Source: Thermofilum uzonense (GTDB taxonomy: Archaea > Thermoproteota > Thermoprotei > Thermofilales > Thermofilaceae). From it: 64,000 nucleotides of DNA. The notes under the pieces were generated by a model that made no database searches, was not told where the DNA came from, and saw only the letters and a list, made by a program, of their open reading frames with translations. The position numbers and the translations under genes were made by a program. Shown piece after piece: positions 26,479-33,297 of this stretch; within the stretch, counting starts at the first letter, position 1, and each line of letters begins with the position of its first letter. Location: assembly GCF_000993805.1 (NCBI RefSeq), contig NZ_CP009961.1, forward strand, positions 86,001 to 150,000, read 5' to 3'.

Positions 26479-27533
26479 AGAACCTCCCACATACTAGCTA
26501 ACATCCTCCTAACATCCGTGATGGACACAAACTCACCATAATCAACGTTTCTCATTTCTTGAAGCCTTAAACGTGCGAGACTTGGTTGGAACCTCCATAA
26601 GGATAGCTCCCAAAAAATGTCCCATGGAACAATCATAGAGTAGTATCTTCTGAAATGAGTTCTGGCAGAGTCCTCGAGGAATCCTTCGTCTTCAACCTCT
26701 TGATTCTTAGATGCTTGGATCTCGTACAGTCCTCTATACGGGCAAAACCTGCACGAGACGCGGGGTATTCCTTGTAGATAGTGAGGATGTACAAGATGAT
26801 GCTCCTTCACTATCTTTGCCGTCTCGGCAGCTGAGAAATCATAAATGAGATTCAATGTCTTTCCATGTATGAAACTCGTTTTAATGGCCATGTTTTTCAA
26901 TTTTTTCATTCTCTTACCCGATTCAAGCATTCGATCACCCTTAGCCTCGAAGTCAGCTTTAAGCTCTTTACGGGCCTCTCGGAGCGCTTTTGACTTCAAG
27001 TAGGTACACCACCGGTCTCCCCTCTTTGGAAGACTATCACGTTGTAGAAAGTACCTGATCATTCCTCGATCCGCCTCCTTGTAATAGAAAGGCACCCCGA
27101 TCCTCTCGGCTACTCTCTCCGCGAAGGATATGTTTTCCAGGGGCTCTAGATAAGGCATATGAACGTAAACGGCAATTAAATTGAACCTTATCTTTTCTCT
27201 TAGTCTGTCTAGAAGAATGAGTTGGGCGGTGCTGTCCTTACCTCCGCTCAGGTCGGCCATAACTGTTTTTCCCTCCAATACTCTTCCGAGTTGCTCTTGT
27301 GCCTTAACTAGACGTTTTTCTAGGAAATTTTCTCGTAACTCTAAGTGCAGTGGCATGGGGTCTTCATAAACCGCTTTAAGGAAATTGCTGTTACCTAAGG
27401 TTCTGAATCCTAGCTCGCCACTCCACAGGTAATGAGTTACCTTATTGTCCCAAAGAAGCTCTACATAGTCTCCAAAGGTTCTAATGTAATGAGTCCTGCG
27501 TAAACCCTGAAAAACCGGGTAGGCCTCCATCAT
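26475..27533 (-). CDS. PP-loop ATP pyrophosphatase, PAPS-reductase-like
   Basis: Adenylating PP-loop SGGKDST (residues 96-102) inside a PAPS-reductase-like domain, with C175 (DRWCTYLKS) and C260, C263 (SCRFCPYRG), plus an added N-terminal part of 90 residues and a 85-residue C-terminal helical part. Homologues include sulfate reduction enzymes, tRNA thiolases and DndC of DNA phosphorothioation. The cysteine pair resembles a cluster or zinc site. Coupled with a nuclease-like gene downstream, so DNA modification or RNA sulfuration are both possible. No sulfate-assimilation genes are nearby. Confidence 0.8.
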   Translation of the reverse strand: MMEAYPVFQGLRRTHYIRTFGDYVELLWDNKVTHYLWSGELGFRTLGNSNFLKAVYEDPMPLHLELRENFLEKRLVKAQEQLGRVLEGKTVMADLSGGKDSTAQLILLDRLREKIRFNLIAVYVHMPYLEPLENISFAERVAERIGVPFYYKEADRGMIRYFLQRDSLPKRGDRWCTYLKSKALREARKELKADFEAKGDRMLESGKRMKKLKNMAIKTSFIHGKTLNLIYDFSAAETAKIVKEHHLVHPHYLQGIPRVSCRFCPYRGLYEIQASKNQEVEDEGFLEDSARTHFRRYYSMIVPWDIFWELSLWRFQPSLARLRLQEMRNVDYGEFVSITDVRRMLASMWEVL

Positions 27534-27629
27534 GATTTGCTCTTAAAAAATCATGGCACTTTGCACAAAAACCTGTCTACGGCTTTCTTAAAGTTAAAGT
27601 CATAAAAACTGTTGAAAATAGAAAAATAG

Positions 27630-28274
27630 CTAAATTATTTCTACTCTTACCTTTCCTTCAAGCTTTTTCTTAAACATCTCTGCGTCCGCAGTAGAGCCAA
27701 CTATTACGCCATAGTGCATTGGTACTGCAATCTTCGGCTCAATGTCCAGCGCAGCTTTTACTGCTTCCTCAGCTGTCATGACATAGGTACCGCTCACCGG
27801 AAGCAATGCGATGTCAACCTTTCCCTTCAGATCCTTCATCTCCGGAATATAATCTGTGTCTCCTGCATGGTATATGCGAATACCACCAATGCCTATAATG
27901 ACTCCTATACCTTTGTAGTCCCTAGGATGAAAGCGTTTCCCGATATTATAGGCAGGGACAGCTTCAATAGTGACACCTTTAACCTCGATCTTATTTCCAG
28001 GTTCCAGCAGGTGATGAGTAAAGCCAAGCTTCTCTATTTTTGATTTGCAGTTAACGCTCGCGACTATAACTCCTTCCCGTTTAGAGACCTTATGCACGTC
28101 TTCGGGGCTACAATGATCATAGTGGTCATGAGTACAGATGATAATATCACCATCTCTGGATTCCTTTTCTATCTCGAATGGGTCAACATATATTGTAATT
28201 CCACTTCCCGAGATCTTAAACGCCGCATGGGATAGATGCTCTATAAGAACACCTTGAAATTCCAGTTGGCCCAT
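27630..28274 (-). CDS. Metallo-beta-lactamase-fold hydrolase (UPF0173)
   Basis: MBL motif THDHYDH (HxHxDH) near residue 48-54, then HAGDTDY (Asp ligand) near 139 and a final PMHYG. The 214-residue length and the IEHLSHAAFKI N-terminus match the UPF0173/YtkL group of putative hydrolases. The substrate is unknown. Single gene, not in an obvious operon. Confidence 0.88.
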   Translation of the reverse strand: MGQLEFQGVLIEHLSHAAFKISGSGITIYVDPFEIEKESRDGDIIICTHDHYDHCSPEDVHKVSKREGVIVASVNCKSKIEKLGFTHHLLEPGNKIEVKGVTIEAVPAYNIGKRFHPRDYKGIGVIIGIGGIRIYHAGDTDYIPEMKDLKGKVDIALLPVSGTYVMTAEEAVKAALDIEPKIAVPMHYGVIVGSTADAEMFKKKLEGKVRVEII

Positions 28275-28349
28275 ATAATTCTAATACTTTGCAAGGTTAT
28301 TTTAAGCTTGTTCTCTCAAGGACTTGTTATCTGGTATCCGCGGGCCTAG

Positions 28350-28442
28350 CTAGAAGTTTCCCAGTAAACCTCGTAATGTCTCCTGACCCTTAGCAGTTAT
28401 CTTCATTAGTTGGGTTTCAGGGTGCTTTGAAAAACTAGCGTA
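28350..28442 (-). pseudogene. Possible remnant of a winged-helix regulator
   Basis: In the spacer between the MBL gene and the biotin carrier gene, the minus strand encodes about 30 residues in one frame (CYASFSKHPETQLMKITAK..., ending TLRGLLGNF and a TAG at 28352-28350), with an in-frame TGA just before. The part LMKITAKGQETLRGLL looks like the C-terminal wing of MarR/PadR-type regulators. No start codon or intact protein. It may be chance. Nothing else is seen in the spacer 28275-28479. Confidence 0.25.
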
Positions 28443-28479
28443 GCATCAAAGAATCTATTGAGGATTAGGCCTAAGCTTG

Positions 28480-28836
28480 TTACTCGACCTTGAAAAGGGG
28501 TTCTCCCTGCTTAACGACGTCTCCTTCCCTGGCATATATCTCTACAACCATGCCCTCGTTATTTGACTTTACTTCTACGAGTGTCTTCATGGCCTCAATC
28601 ACGGCGAGGACATCTCCTGGACCCACATGATCACCTTTACTCACCGTTATTCGCGCAACTTTTCCAGTAATGGGAGACGAGATAACGCCCTTACCTAGGG
28701 GTGGTGACTCGACTTTCTTGACTACTCCTGTCTGGAGCACTGAGAGGAGTGTTTCCAAAGAGCCTTTACCCTCCTCAACCTCAACTTCAACCTCAAAGGC
28801 TTCGCCGTCAAGTATTACTAGAAATTTTTTCTTCAT
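28480..28836 (-). CDS. Biotin carboxyl carrier protein
   Basis: 118 residues from ATG 28836 (MKKKFLVILDG). Family layout: acidic N-terminal region, GVISSPITGKVARITVSKGDHVGPGDVLAVIEAMKTL (residues 50-86), then a second half-barrel ending GDVVKQGEPLFKVE. The expected biotinylated lysine is K84 in EAMKT; the common sequence is EAMKM. An earlier ATG (28854) is less likely, because a GGGTGA-type SD lies just before 28836. Last gene of the carboxyltransferase operon. Confidence 0.9.
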   Translation of the reverse strand: MKKKFLVILDGEAFEVEVEVEEGKGSLETLLSVLQTGVVKKVESPPLGKGVISSPITGKVARITVSKGDHVGPGDVLAVIEAMKTLVEVKSNNEGMVVEIYAREGDVVKQGEPLFKVE

Positions 28837-28841
28837 AGTGG

Positions 28842-29012
28842 TCACCCGAAACAAGTAACATCGTTTTCAAACAAGTCTAACTTCCTGGAAAGTCTCCACG
28901 CGCTGATTGGACGGCTCTCCTCAATAATTATTGTCTTCTCTTTTGATTTTTCTTTAATTCGCAGAAACGCCAGTACCGCGGCTAAGATCACAGCACGCTT
29001 AGAGGACTCCAT
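28842..29012 (-). CDS. 56-residue small subunit of the biotin-dependent carboxyltransferase complex
   Basis: ATG 29012 lies 3 bases after the carboxyltransferase stop and the TGA (28844-28842) is 5 bases before the biotin carrier start, so it fits exactly in the operon. The protein has one hydrophobic helix (AVILAAVLAFL, residues 7-17), then a charged linker and an amphipathic tail containing AWRLSRKLDLFEN. Small anchors of this layout (helix, linker, W..R motif) occur with oxaloacetate/methylmalonyl-CoA decarboxylase-type and acyl-CoA carboxylase carboxyltransferases. Too short for common ORF length cutoffs. Confidence 0.7.
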   Translation of the reverse strand: MESSKRAVILAAVLAFLRIKEKSKEKTIIIEESRPISAWRLSRKLDLFENDVTCFG

Positions 29013-29015
29013 GCG

Positions 29016-30560
29016 CTACACCGGCGGGACTCCATGCTTGCGCGGCGGCCTCGGCTGTTTTTCCCTTTTATCCATAAGGAATGTTAGAAGCTTGTAAAGG
29101 TAGGCACGCGTTTCTCGAGGGATAATAACGTCGTCAACATATCCTCTGCTGGCGGGCACATATGGATTAGCGATCTCGTTACGGTATTTTTCAACGAATG
29201 TTTTTGCGAGCTCCTCGGGGTTCTCGGCGCTCTCTAGCTCTTTCTTGTATATTATCTCTATGGCGCCCTCAGGGCCCATCACTGCTATCTCGGCTGTTGG
29301 CCAAGCTAAAACGAAGTCCGCACCTAGATGCTTGCTTCCCATAGCAATGTATGCTCCTCCGTAAGCCTTCCTGAGTATAACTGTTATTTTAGGTACCGTA
29401 GCATCCGCATATGCATAGATGATTTTTGCACCATGCCTTATCACGCCGTGATGTTCCTGAAAGCTTCCGGGCAAAAACCCAGGAACATCAACAAAGGTGA
29501 TGATCGGGAAATTAAAAGAGTCGCAAAATGTAACGAATCTGCTGATCTTATCGGAGGAGTCTATATCAAGGCTGCCGGCCATAACTGCAGGCTGGTTCGC
29601 TACGACGCACACCCCATGCCCTCCAAGCCGGGCGAAGCCCACAACAGCGTTTTGAGCAAAGTTCGCGTGCACCTCCAGGAAGCTTTCATAATCGAAAACT
29701 CTACCGATAATCTCTCTAACATCATAGGGCTTTGCTGGGTCCTCTGGAACAATTGAATCGAGCGTAGGATCCTCCCTGTAAGGAGAGTCTTTAGTCTCGA
29801 GAAAAGGAGGATCTTCAGCGTTATTACTTGGAAGGTAGCTGATGAGTTTCTTGATTAGATTTACAGCCTCTCTGTCGTCTTCAACTACGAAGTGTGCAAC
29901 CCCACTCTTTGAAGCATGAACCTCAGCTCCCCCAAGCTCTTCCGTCGAGATATCCTCACCAATCGAGGCTTTCACAACTTTCGGTCCCGTTATGAACATG
30001 TAGCTTTTCCTCGTCATGATGATGAAATCCGCTAAAGCTGGACTGTAAACTGCTCCTCCAGCACAAGGACCCAGTATTGCGACTATCTGCGGAACAACAC
30101 CGCTGGCCATAACGTTCCTATAGAAGATATCTCCGTAGCCTTTAAGGGAATCAACACCCTCCTGTATGCGCGCGCCGCCCGAATCGTTAAGTCCTATTAC
30201 CGGGATGCCCAGCTTCACGGCTGTCTCAATTGTTCTGGCTATCTTGTAGGCATGCATCTCTCCTACGCTTCCACCCATAAAGGTGAAGTCCTGAGCATAC
30301 ACTGCCACACGTCTACCATTAACGGATCCCAGCCCAGCAATTACACCGTCGCCATAAGCTTTCCTTAACTCCATTCCGAAACCAGTTGCTCTATGGAGAA
30401 CATACCTCCCGATAGGGATGAGTGAGTCAGGATCGAGTAGCAAGTTTAGCCTTTCTATAACTGTAAGCTTTCCCTGCTCGTGCAACGTCCTCGCTCGCTC
30501 CTCGCTCACGCGTTGAGTCTCACTTCTTCTTCTAAGAAGATCCTCTATTCTACTTGGCAT
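29016..30560 (-). CDS. mmdA: Biotin-dependent carboxyltransferase subunit (MmdA/PccB family)
   Basis: 514 residues with two crotonase-like carboxyltransferase domains. Family landmarks: GDGVIAGLGSVNGRRVAVYAQDFTFMGGSVGEMHA, then LNDSGGARIQEGVDSL and, in the C-half, DVPGFLPGSFQEHHGVIRHGAKI and TVILRKAYGGAYIAMGSKHLGAD. These match methylmalonyl-CoA decarboxylase alpha and propionyl-/acetyl-CoA carboxylase beta. Which acyl-CoA is used, and whether decarboxylation pumps Na+, cannot be told. No biotin carboxylase and no membrane beta-subunit gene is in this window, so the other components are elsewhere. Confidence 0.94.
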   Translation of the reverse strand: MPSRIEDLLRRRSETQRVSEERARTLHEQGKLTVIERLNLLLDPDSLIPIGRYVLHRATGFGMELRKAYGDGVIAGLGSVNGRRVAVYAQDFTFMGGSVGEMHAYKIARTIETAVKLGIPVIGLNDSGGARIQEGVDSLKGYGDIFYRNVMASGVVPQIVAILGPCAGGAVYSPALADFIIMTRKSYMFITGPKVVKASIGEDISTEELGGAEVHASKSGVAHFVVEDDREAVNLIKKLISYLPSNNAEDPPFLETKDSPYREDPTLDSIVPEDPAKPYDVREIIGRVFDYESFLEVHANFAQNAVVGFARLGGHGVCVVANQPAVMAGSLDIDSSDKISRFVTFCDSFNFPIITFVDVPGFLPGSFQEHHGVIRHGAKIIYAYADATVPKITVILRKAYGGAYIAMGSKHLGADFVLAWPTAEIAVMGPEGAIEIIYKKELESAENPEELAKTFVEKYRNEIANPYVPASRGYVDDVIIPRETRAYLYKLLTFLMDKREKQPRPPRKHGVPPV

Positions 30561-30578
30561 GAAAACACCTGGAAGGCT

Positions 30579-31145
30579 CTAGGAAAGCTCTAAGACCCAC
30601 ACCTCAAACTCTCCGCCACCAACGCGAACCTTTACTTGTTCAGCGCCCTTCCTAACCGCCTCCAAAACCATTCCCAGGTGTCTTTGAATCCTAGCGACTG
30701 CCTCGAGCCAGTCTCCATTAGCAAAGCGAAGCGTGGATGGAACCCTTAGCGCTCTTAGATCGCTTTCATTAATGCCGTTCAACTGTTCTAGGGGGTAAGC
30801 TTCTCCGCTTTTCAAAACCTGTTTTCTTCTAATGCTTCCCCTTAACCCGCGAACCGAGATATATGCCCTTCCCGTAGTTTTCAAAGTTACCCTCTCTTTA
30901 GCAAAGTAGGCTGCCCAGGGCTCGACTCTCCTACCGTCGACATATACCTCTGAATCCCCCGCGAAAGCGACGAGCGTTTTAGAGTCAAACTCTAGTTCAA
31001 GCTCCCCAGTTTTTACCTCGAAGGCGGGTCCCGTTAAACTGTTAAGGGCAAGTGCATTGGAAACCGCATGTGCAAATTTGTCATGGGAAGCCAAGGGATT
31101 CGGTGAAATGAATGCACCCAGGGCTCTCTGTACTACGATCATCAT
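30579..31145 (-). CDS. Half-length PxpC/KipA-like protein
   Basis: 188 residues aligning by eye with the N-terminal half of PxpC (KipA, AHS2; 5-oxoprolinase subunit C): FAHAVSNALALNSLTGPAFEVKTGELELEF corresponds to the usual ALRIANLLVGN...ALEITLG segment, followed by VAFAGDSEVYVDGRRVEPW and RAYISVRGLRG. Full family members have about 300 residues; the second half is replaced by about 70 unrelated residues. First gene of the operon, 18 bases before the carboxyltransferase gene. It may be a scaffold or regulatory partner of that enzyme. Function unknown. Confidence 0.65.
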   Translation of the reverse strand: MMIVVQRALGAFISPNPLASHDKFAHAVSNALALNSLTGPAFEVKTGELELEFDSKTLVAFAGDSEVYVDGRRVEPWAAYFAKERVTLKTTGRAYISVRGLRGSIRRKQVLKSGEAYPLEQLNGINESDLRALRVPSTLRFANGDWLEAVARIQRHLGMVLEAVRKGAEQVKVRVGGGEFEVWVLELS

Positions 31146-31234
31146 ACAATCTCACACCGCTTGGTCTTTGCTACATATTGTACGGTATTTAAGCTTTGCC
31201 GATTAGGCATTCAACAATCGACGAAGTTTCCTTT

Positions 31235-32449
31235 TTAGACTACCCAGTCCTGCAGGTCTTTTCGGCCCAGGACAACGACCCTTATAAGGCCTGCTAGAAG
31301 AATGGTAAACCATAGAGGTTGGTAAACAAGAAAGTAGACTGGATAAAGGTATACATAGGACTTCATGCCGACGTATTTGGATGCTATGTAATGCCACAGC
31401 GTGAAGAAGCCTAGTGTTACCATGAGAGGAATAAGATACACGACCTGTAAGTTCACCGAAATCAGGGTTGCAAAGGGTATTACTTGGCTAACAAGTGATG
31501 ACATGTAGAGCAGGAGAAGGTAGAACCCCTTCAGGATGGTATAATTATAAAGGAAGAAGGGAAGTACACTAGAGACGATCGATGGCAGGGAAAGTATGAG
31601 TCCAGGAATTATCACGTGAGGCATTTTAACTAACGCCTCAAAACCCACCTTATAGTATTTCTCTAGCCAATCCGCTACGCCCACAGCCCACCTCTTCCGC
31701 TGTTTGAACCATTTCCTAAGAGATTCCGGAGGGTAATTTAAAACATATGTTGTCTCGATGTATCCGTATCTATGCCCCCTAAGAAAGCTCCTAATGGCAA
31801 GGTCAAAATCTTCCGAGATAATGGGTCTAAAAAGACCTAACTCCTCAAGCGCTTTGCGTTTGATGGCAAAGGCAGCCCCATTAACAGCAACTGTTCTCTG
31901 AGCAAGACGTGCCATAAGCTTACTAGCAAAATTCACTGCAGTATACTCGATGTAAATCATCTTACCTAGTAGGTTCTCTGCAACAATTACCTTCCTTATA
32001 TCAGCGATATCATAGTTCCTCATCTCTTCCACGACTCTCTCAACAAAGAAGGGGTCGGCGATCTCAACATCATCGTCTAAAAATATGAGAATTTCGCCAG
32101 CAGACACTTTGATAGCCTTGTTTAATGCGTTAACCTTTCCCATTCTTTCTGAGTTTAAAATAAATTTAACATTTGAACTCTTTAACCGAGACACTTCTTT
32201 AACTATACTCTCTGAAGGTTCATCTATCGCAACAACTACCTCGAGTCTGGGATAATTATTGCTAAGCAAGTCCCTAACAAGTTTTACGAGCCTATCGCTT
32301 CCCCGAAACGAAGGTATTATTACACTTACGGGAAGAATCTCCTTAAAAACAGACTCCTCGACCACGACCTCCCTAGCAGACACATCCAATCCAAACTTAC
32401 CCTCAATAAATCCTTTTTTATGTGGCTCTTGAGCAATGATCGATAGCAC
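31235..32449 (-). CDS. Membrane glycosyltransferase, GT2 family
   Basis: N-terminal GT-A domain: VSVIIPSFRGSDRL (41-54), AIDEP (nucleotide-binding Asp, about 76), ILIFLDDDVEI (D125-D127, metal) and the processive-enzyme QRKRW motif near residue 255. A C-terminal membrane part with four to five helices starts about 275. Chain-forming or lipid-linked sugar transfer at the cytoplasmic face of the membrane is likely. Divergent from the small helix-turn-helix gene. The product polysaccharide is not predictable. Confidence 0.88.
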   Translation of the reverse strand: MLSIIAQEPHKKGFIEGKFGLDVSAREVVVEESVFKEILPVSVIIPSFRGSDRLVKLVRDLLSNNYPRLEVVVAIDEPSESIVKEVSRLKSSNVKFILNSERMGKVNALNKAIKVSAGEILIFLDDDVEIADPFFVERVVEEMRNYDIADIRKVIVAENLLGKMIYIEYTAVNFASKLMARLAQRTVAVNGAAFAIKRKALEELGLFRPIISEDFDLAIRSFLRGHRYGYIETTYVLNYPPESLRKWFKQRKRWAVGVADWLEKYYKVGFEALVKMPHVIIPGLILSLPSIVSSVLPFFLYNYTILKGFYLLLLYMSSLVSQVIPFATLISVNLQVVYLIPLMVTLGFFTLWHYIASKYVGMKSYVYLYPVYFLVYQPLWFTILLAGLIRVVVLGRKDLQDWVV

Positions 32450-32511
32450 ACCCTACTTATGATGTTAGTTATTTAAGACGACTATCACTACAATCTGGGC
32501 ATGCATCCCCG

Positions 32512-32742
32512 ATGACTAACCCCTTTAATCTAGAAATACTTTCCAGGTTAATCCTAGATTTAGCTAGAAGGGATATATACAATAATGTTGGACGCGTCTT
32601 CATAAAAGATCTCCTCGATCAAGGATATACACGTGAAGAAATAACCGCAGCTATAACCAAGCTCAAGTCTCAGTATAAAATCGTCGTTATAGGAGAGTTA
32701 ATAAAGGTGTATTTCTCCAGAGACAGCAATGTTCGAGTATAA
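32512..32742 (+). CDS. Small winged-helix-like protein coupled to ogt
   Basis: 76 residues: helices LEILSRLILDLARRD and the recognition-type IKDLLDQGYTREEITAAITKLKSQYKI, then a short beta hairpin (YKIVVIGELIKVYFS). This is a winged helix in outline. Its stop overlaps ogt by 14 bases, so the two are co-translated; a regulator or partner of ogt is a guess. Confidence 0.6.
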   Translation: MTNPFNLEILSRLILDLARRDIYNNVGRVFIKDLLDQGYTREEITAAITKLKSQYKIVVIGELIKVYFSRDSNVRV

Positions 32743-33184
32743 GTGCATGCAGACCCCCATTGGCGAGCTCTGCTTCTTGTTAAAAGGCCACATGGTTCAT
32801 GCTCTTCACAAGAGTGGAGTAGTTAATCCCCCGAAGAACGCTGAAGCAGGCACACATGCCTCACTCCTCGAAGAGGAGCTCCACGAATACTTCCAGGGTA
32901 TAAGAAGATCGTTCAGTTTCAAACCAGTTGTTACGGGGTCCACGGTCAGGATTAGAGTGCTGCAAGAAGTAATGAGAATTCCCTATGGAAGGTTAACCAC
33001 GTACAAGGCTATTGCTGAAAAAGCTTCAACGACTCCCAGGGTTGTTGCTAGCGTTCTCAGAAGTAATCATGTATTGCTACTTATACCTTGCCACAGGGTA
33101 ATATCTTCCACAGGAGACATTGGCGGCTACGTACTTGGAAGAGAAACGAAGAAATACCTCTTAATGCTCGAGAAAGCTCTATAA
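32729..33184 (+). CDS. ogt: Methylated-DNA-protein-cysteine methyltransferase
   Basis: Suicidal repair protein that removes alkyl groups from O6-guanine. Active site PCHRV with C121, preceded by the helix-turn-helix IPYGRLTTYKAIAEKA and RVVASVLRSN, and followed by GGYVLGRETKKYLLMLE. At 151 residues it is a normal archaeal length. It lies in the overlap with the preceding small gene. Confidence 0.94.
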   Translation: MFEYKCMQTPIGELCFLLKGHMVHALHKSGVVNPPKNAEAGTHASLLEEELHEYFQGIRRSFSFKPVVTGSTVRIRVLQEVMRIPYGRLTTYKAIAEKASTTPRVVASVLRSNHVLLLIPCHRVISSTGDIGGYVLGRETKKYLLMLEKAL

Positions 33185-33297
33185 GTGAGTTTCTGTATTT
33201 ATGCCATTCTATCAACTTTACATCCGTCAAAAATCTTTTTCAACTATTTCTCAAGACATGTCATAAATTCATTATTTCTAAGTAAAACTTTATATAT

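Noticed and set aside
27181-27369. Plus-strand small ORF inside the PP-loop gene
   Set aside because: Antisense shadow, serine/leucine-rich and without start signal.
29328-29756. Plus-strand ORF of 142 residues inside mmdA
   Set aside because: Antisense shadow of a strongly conserved carboxyltransferase.
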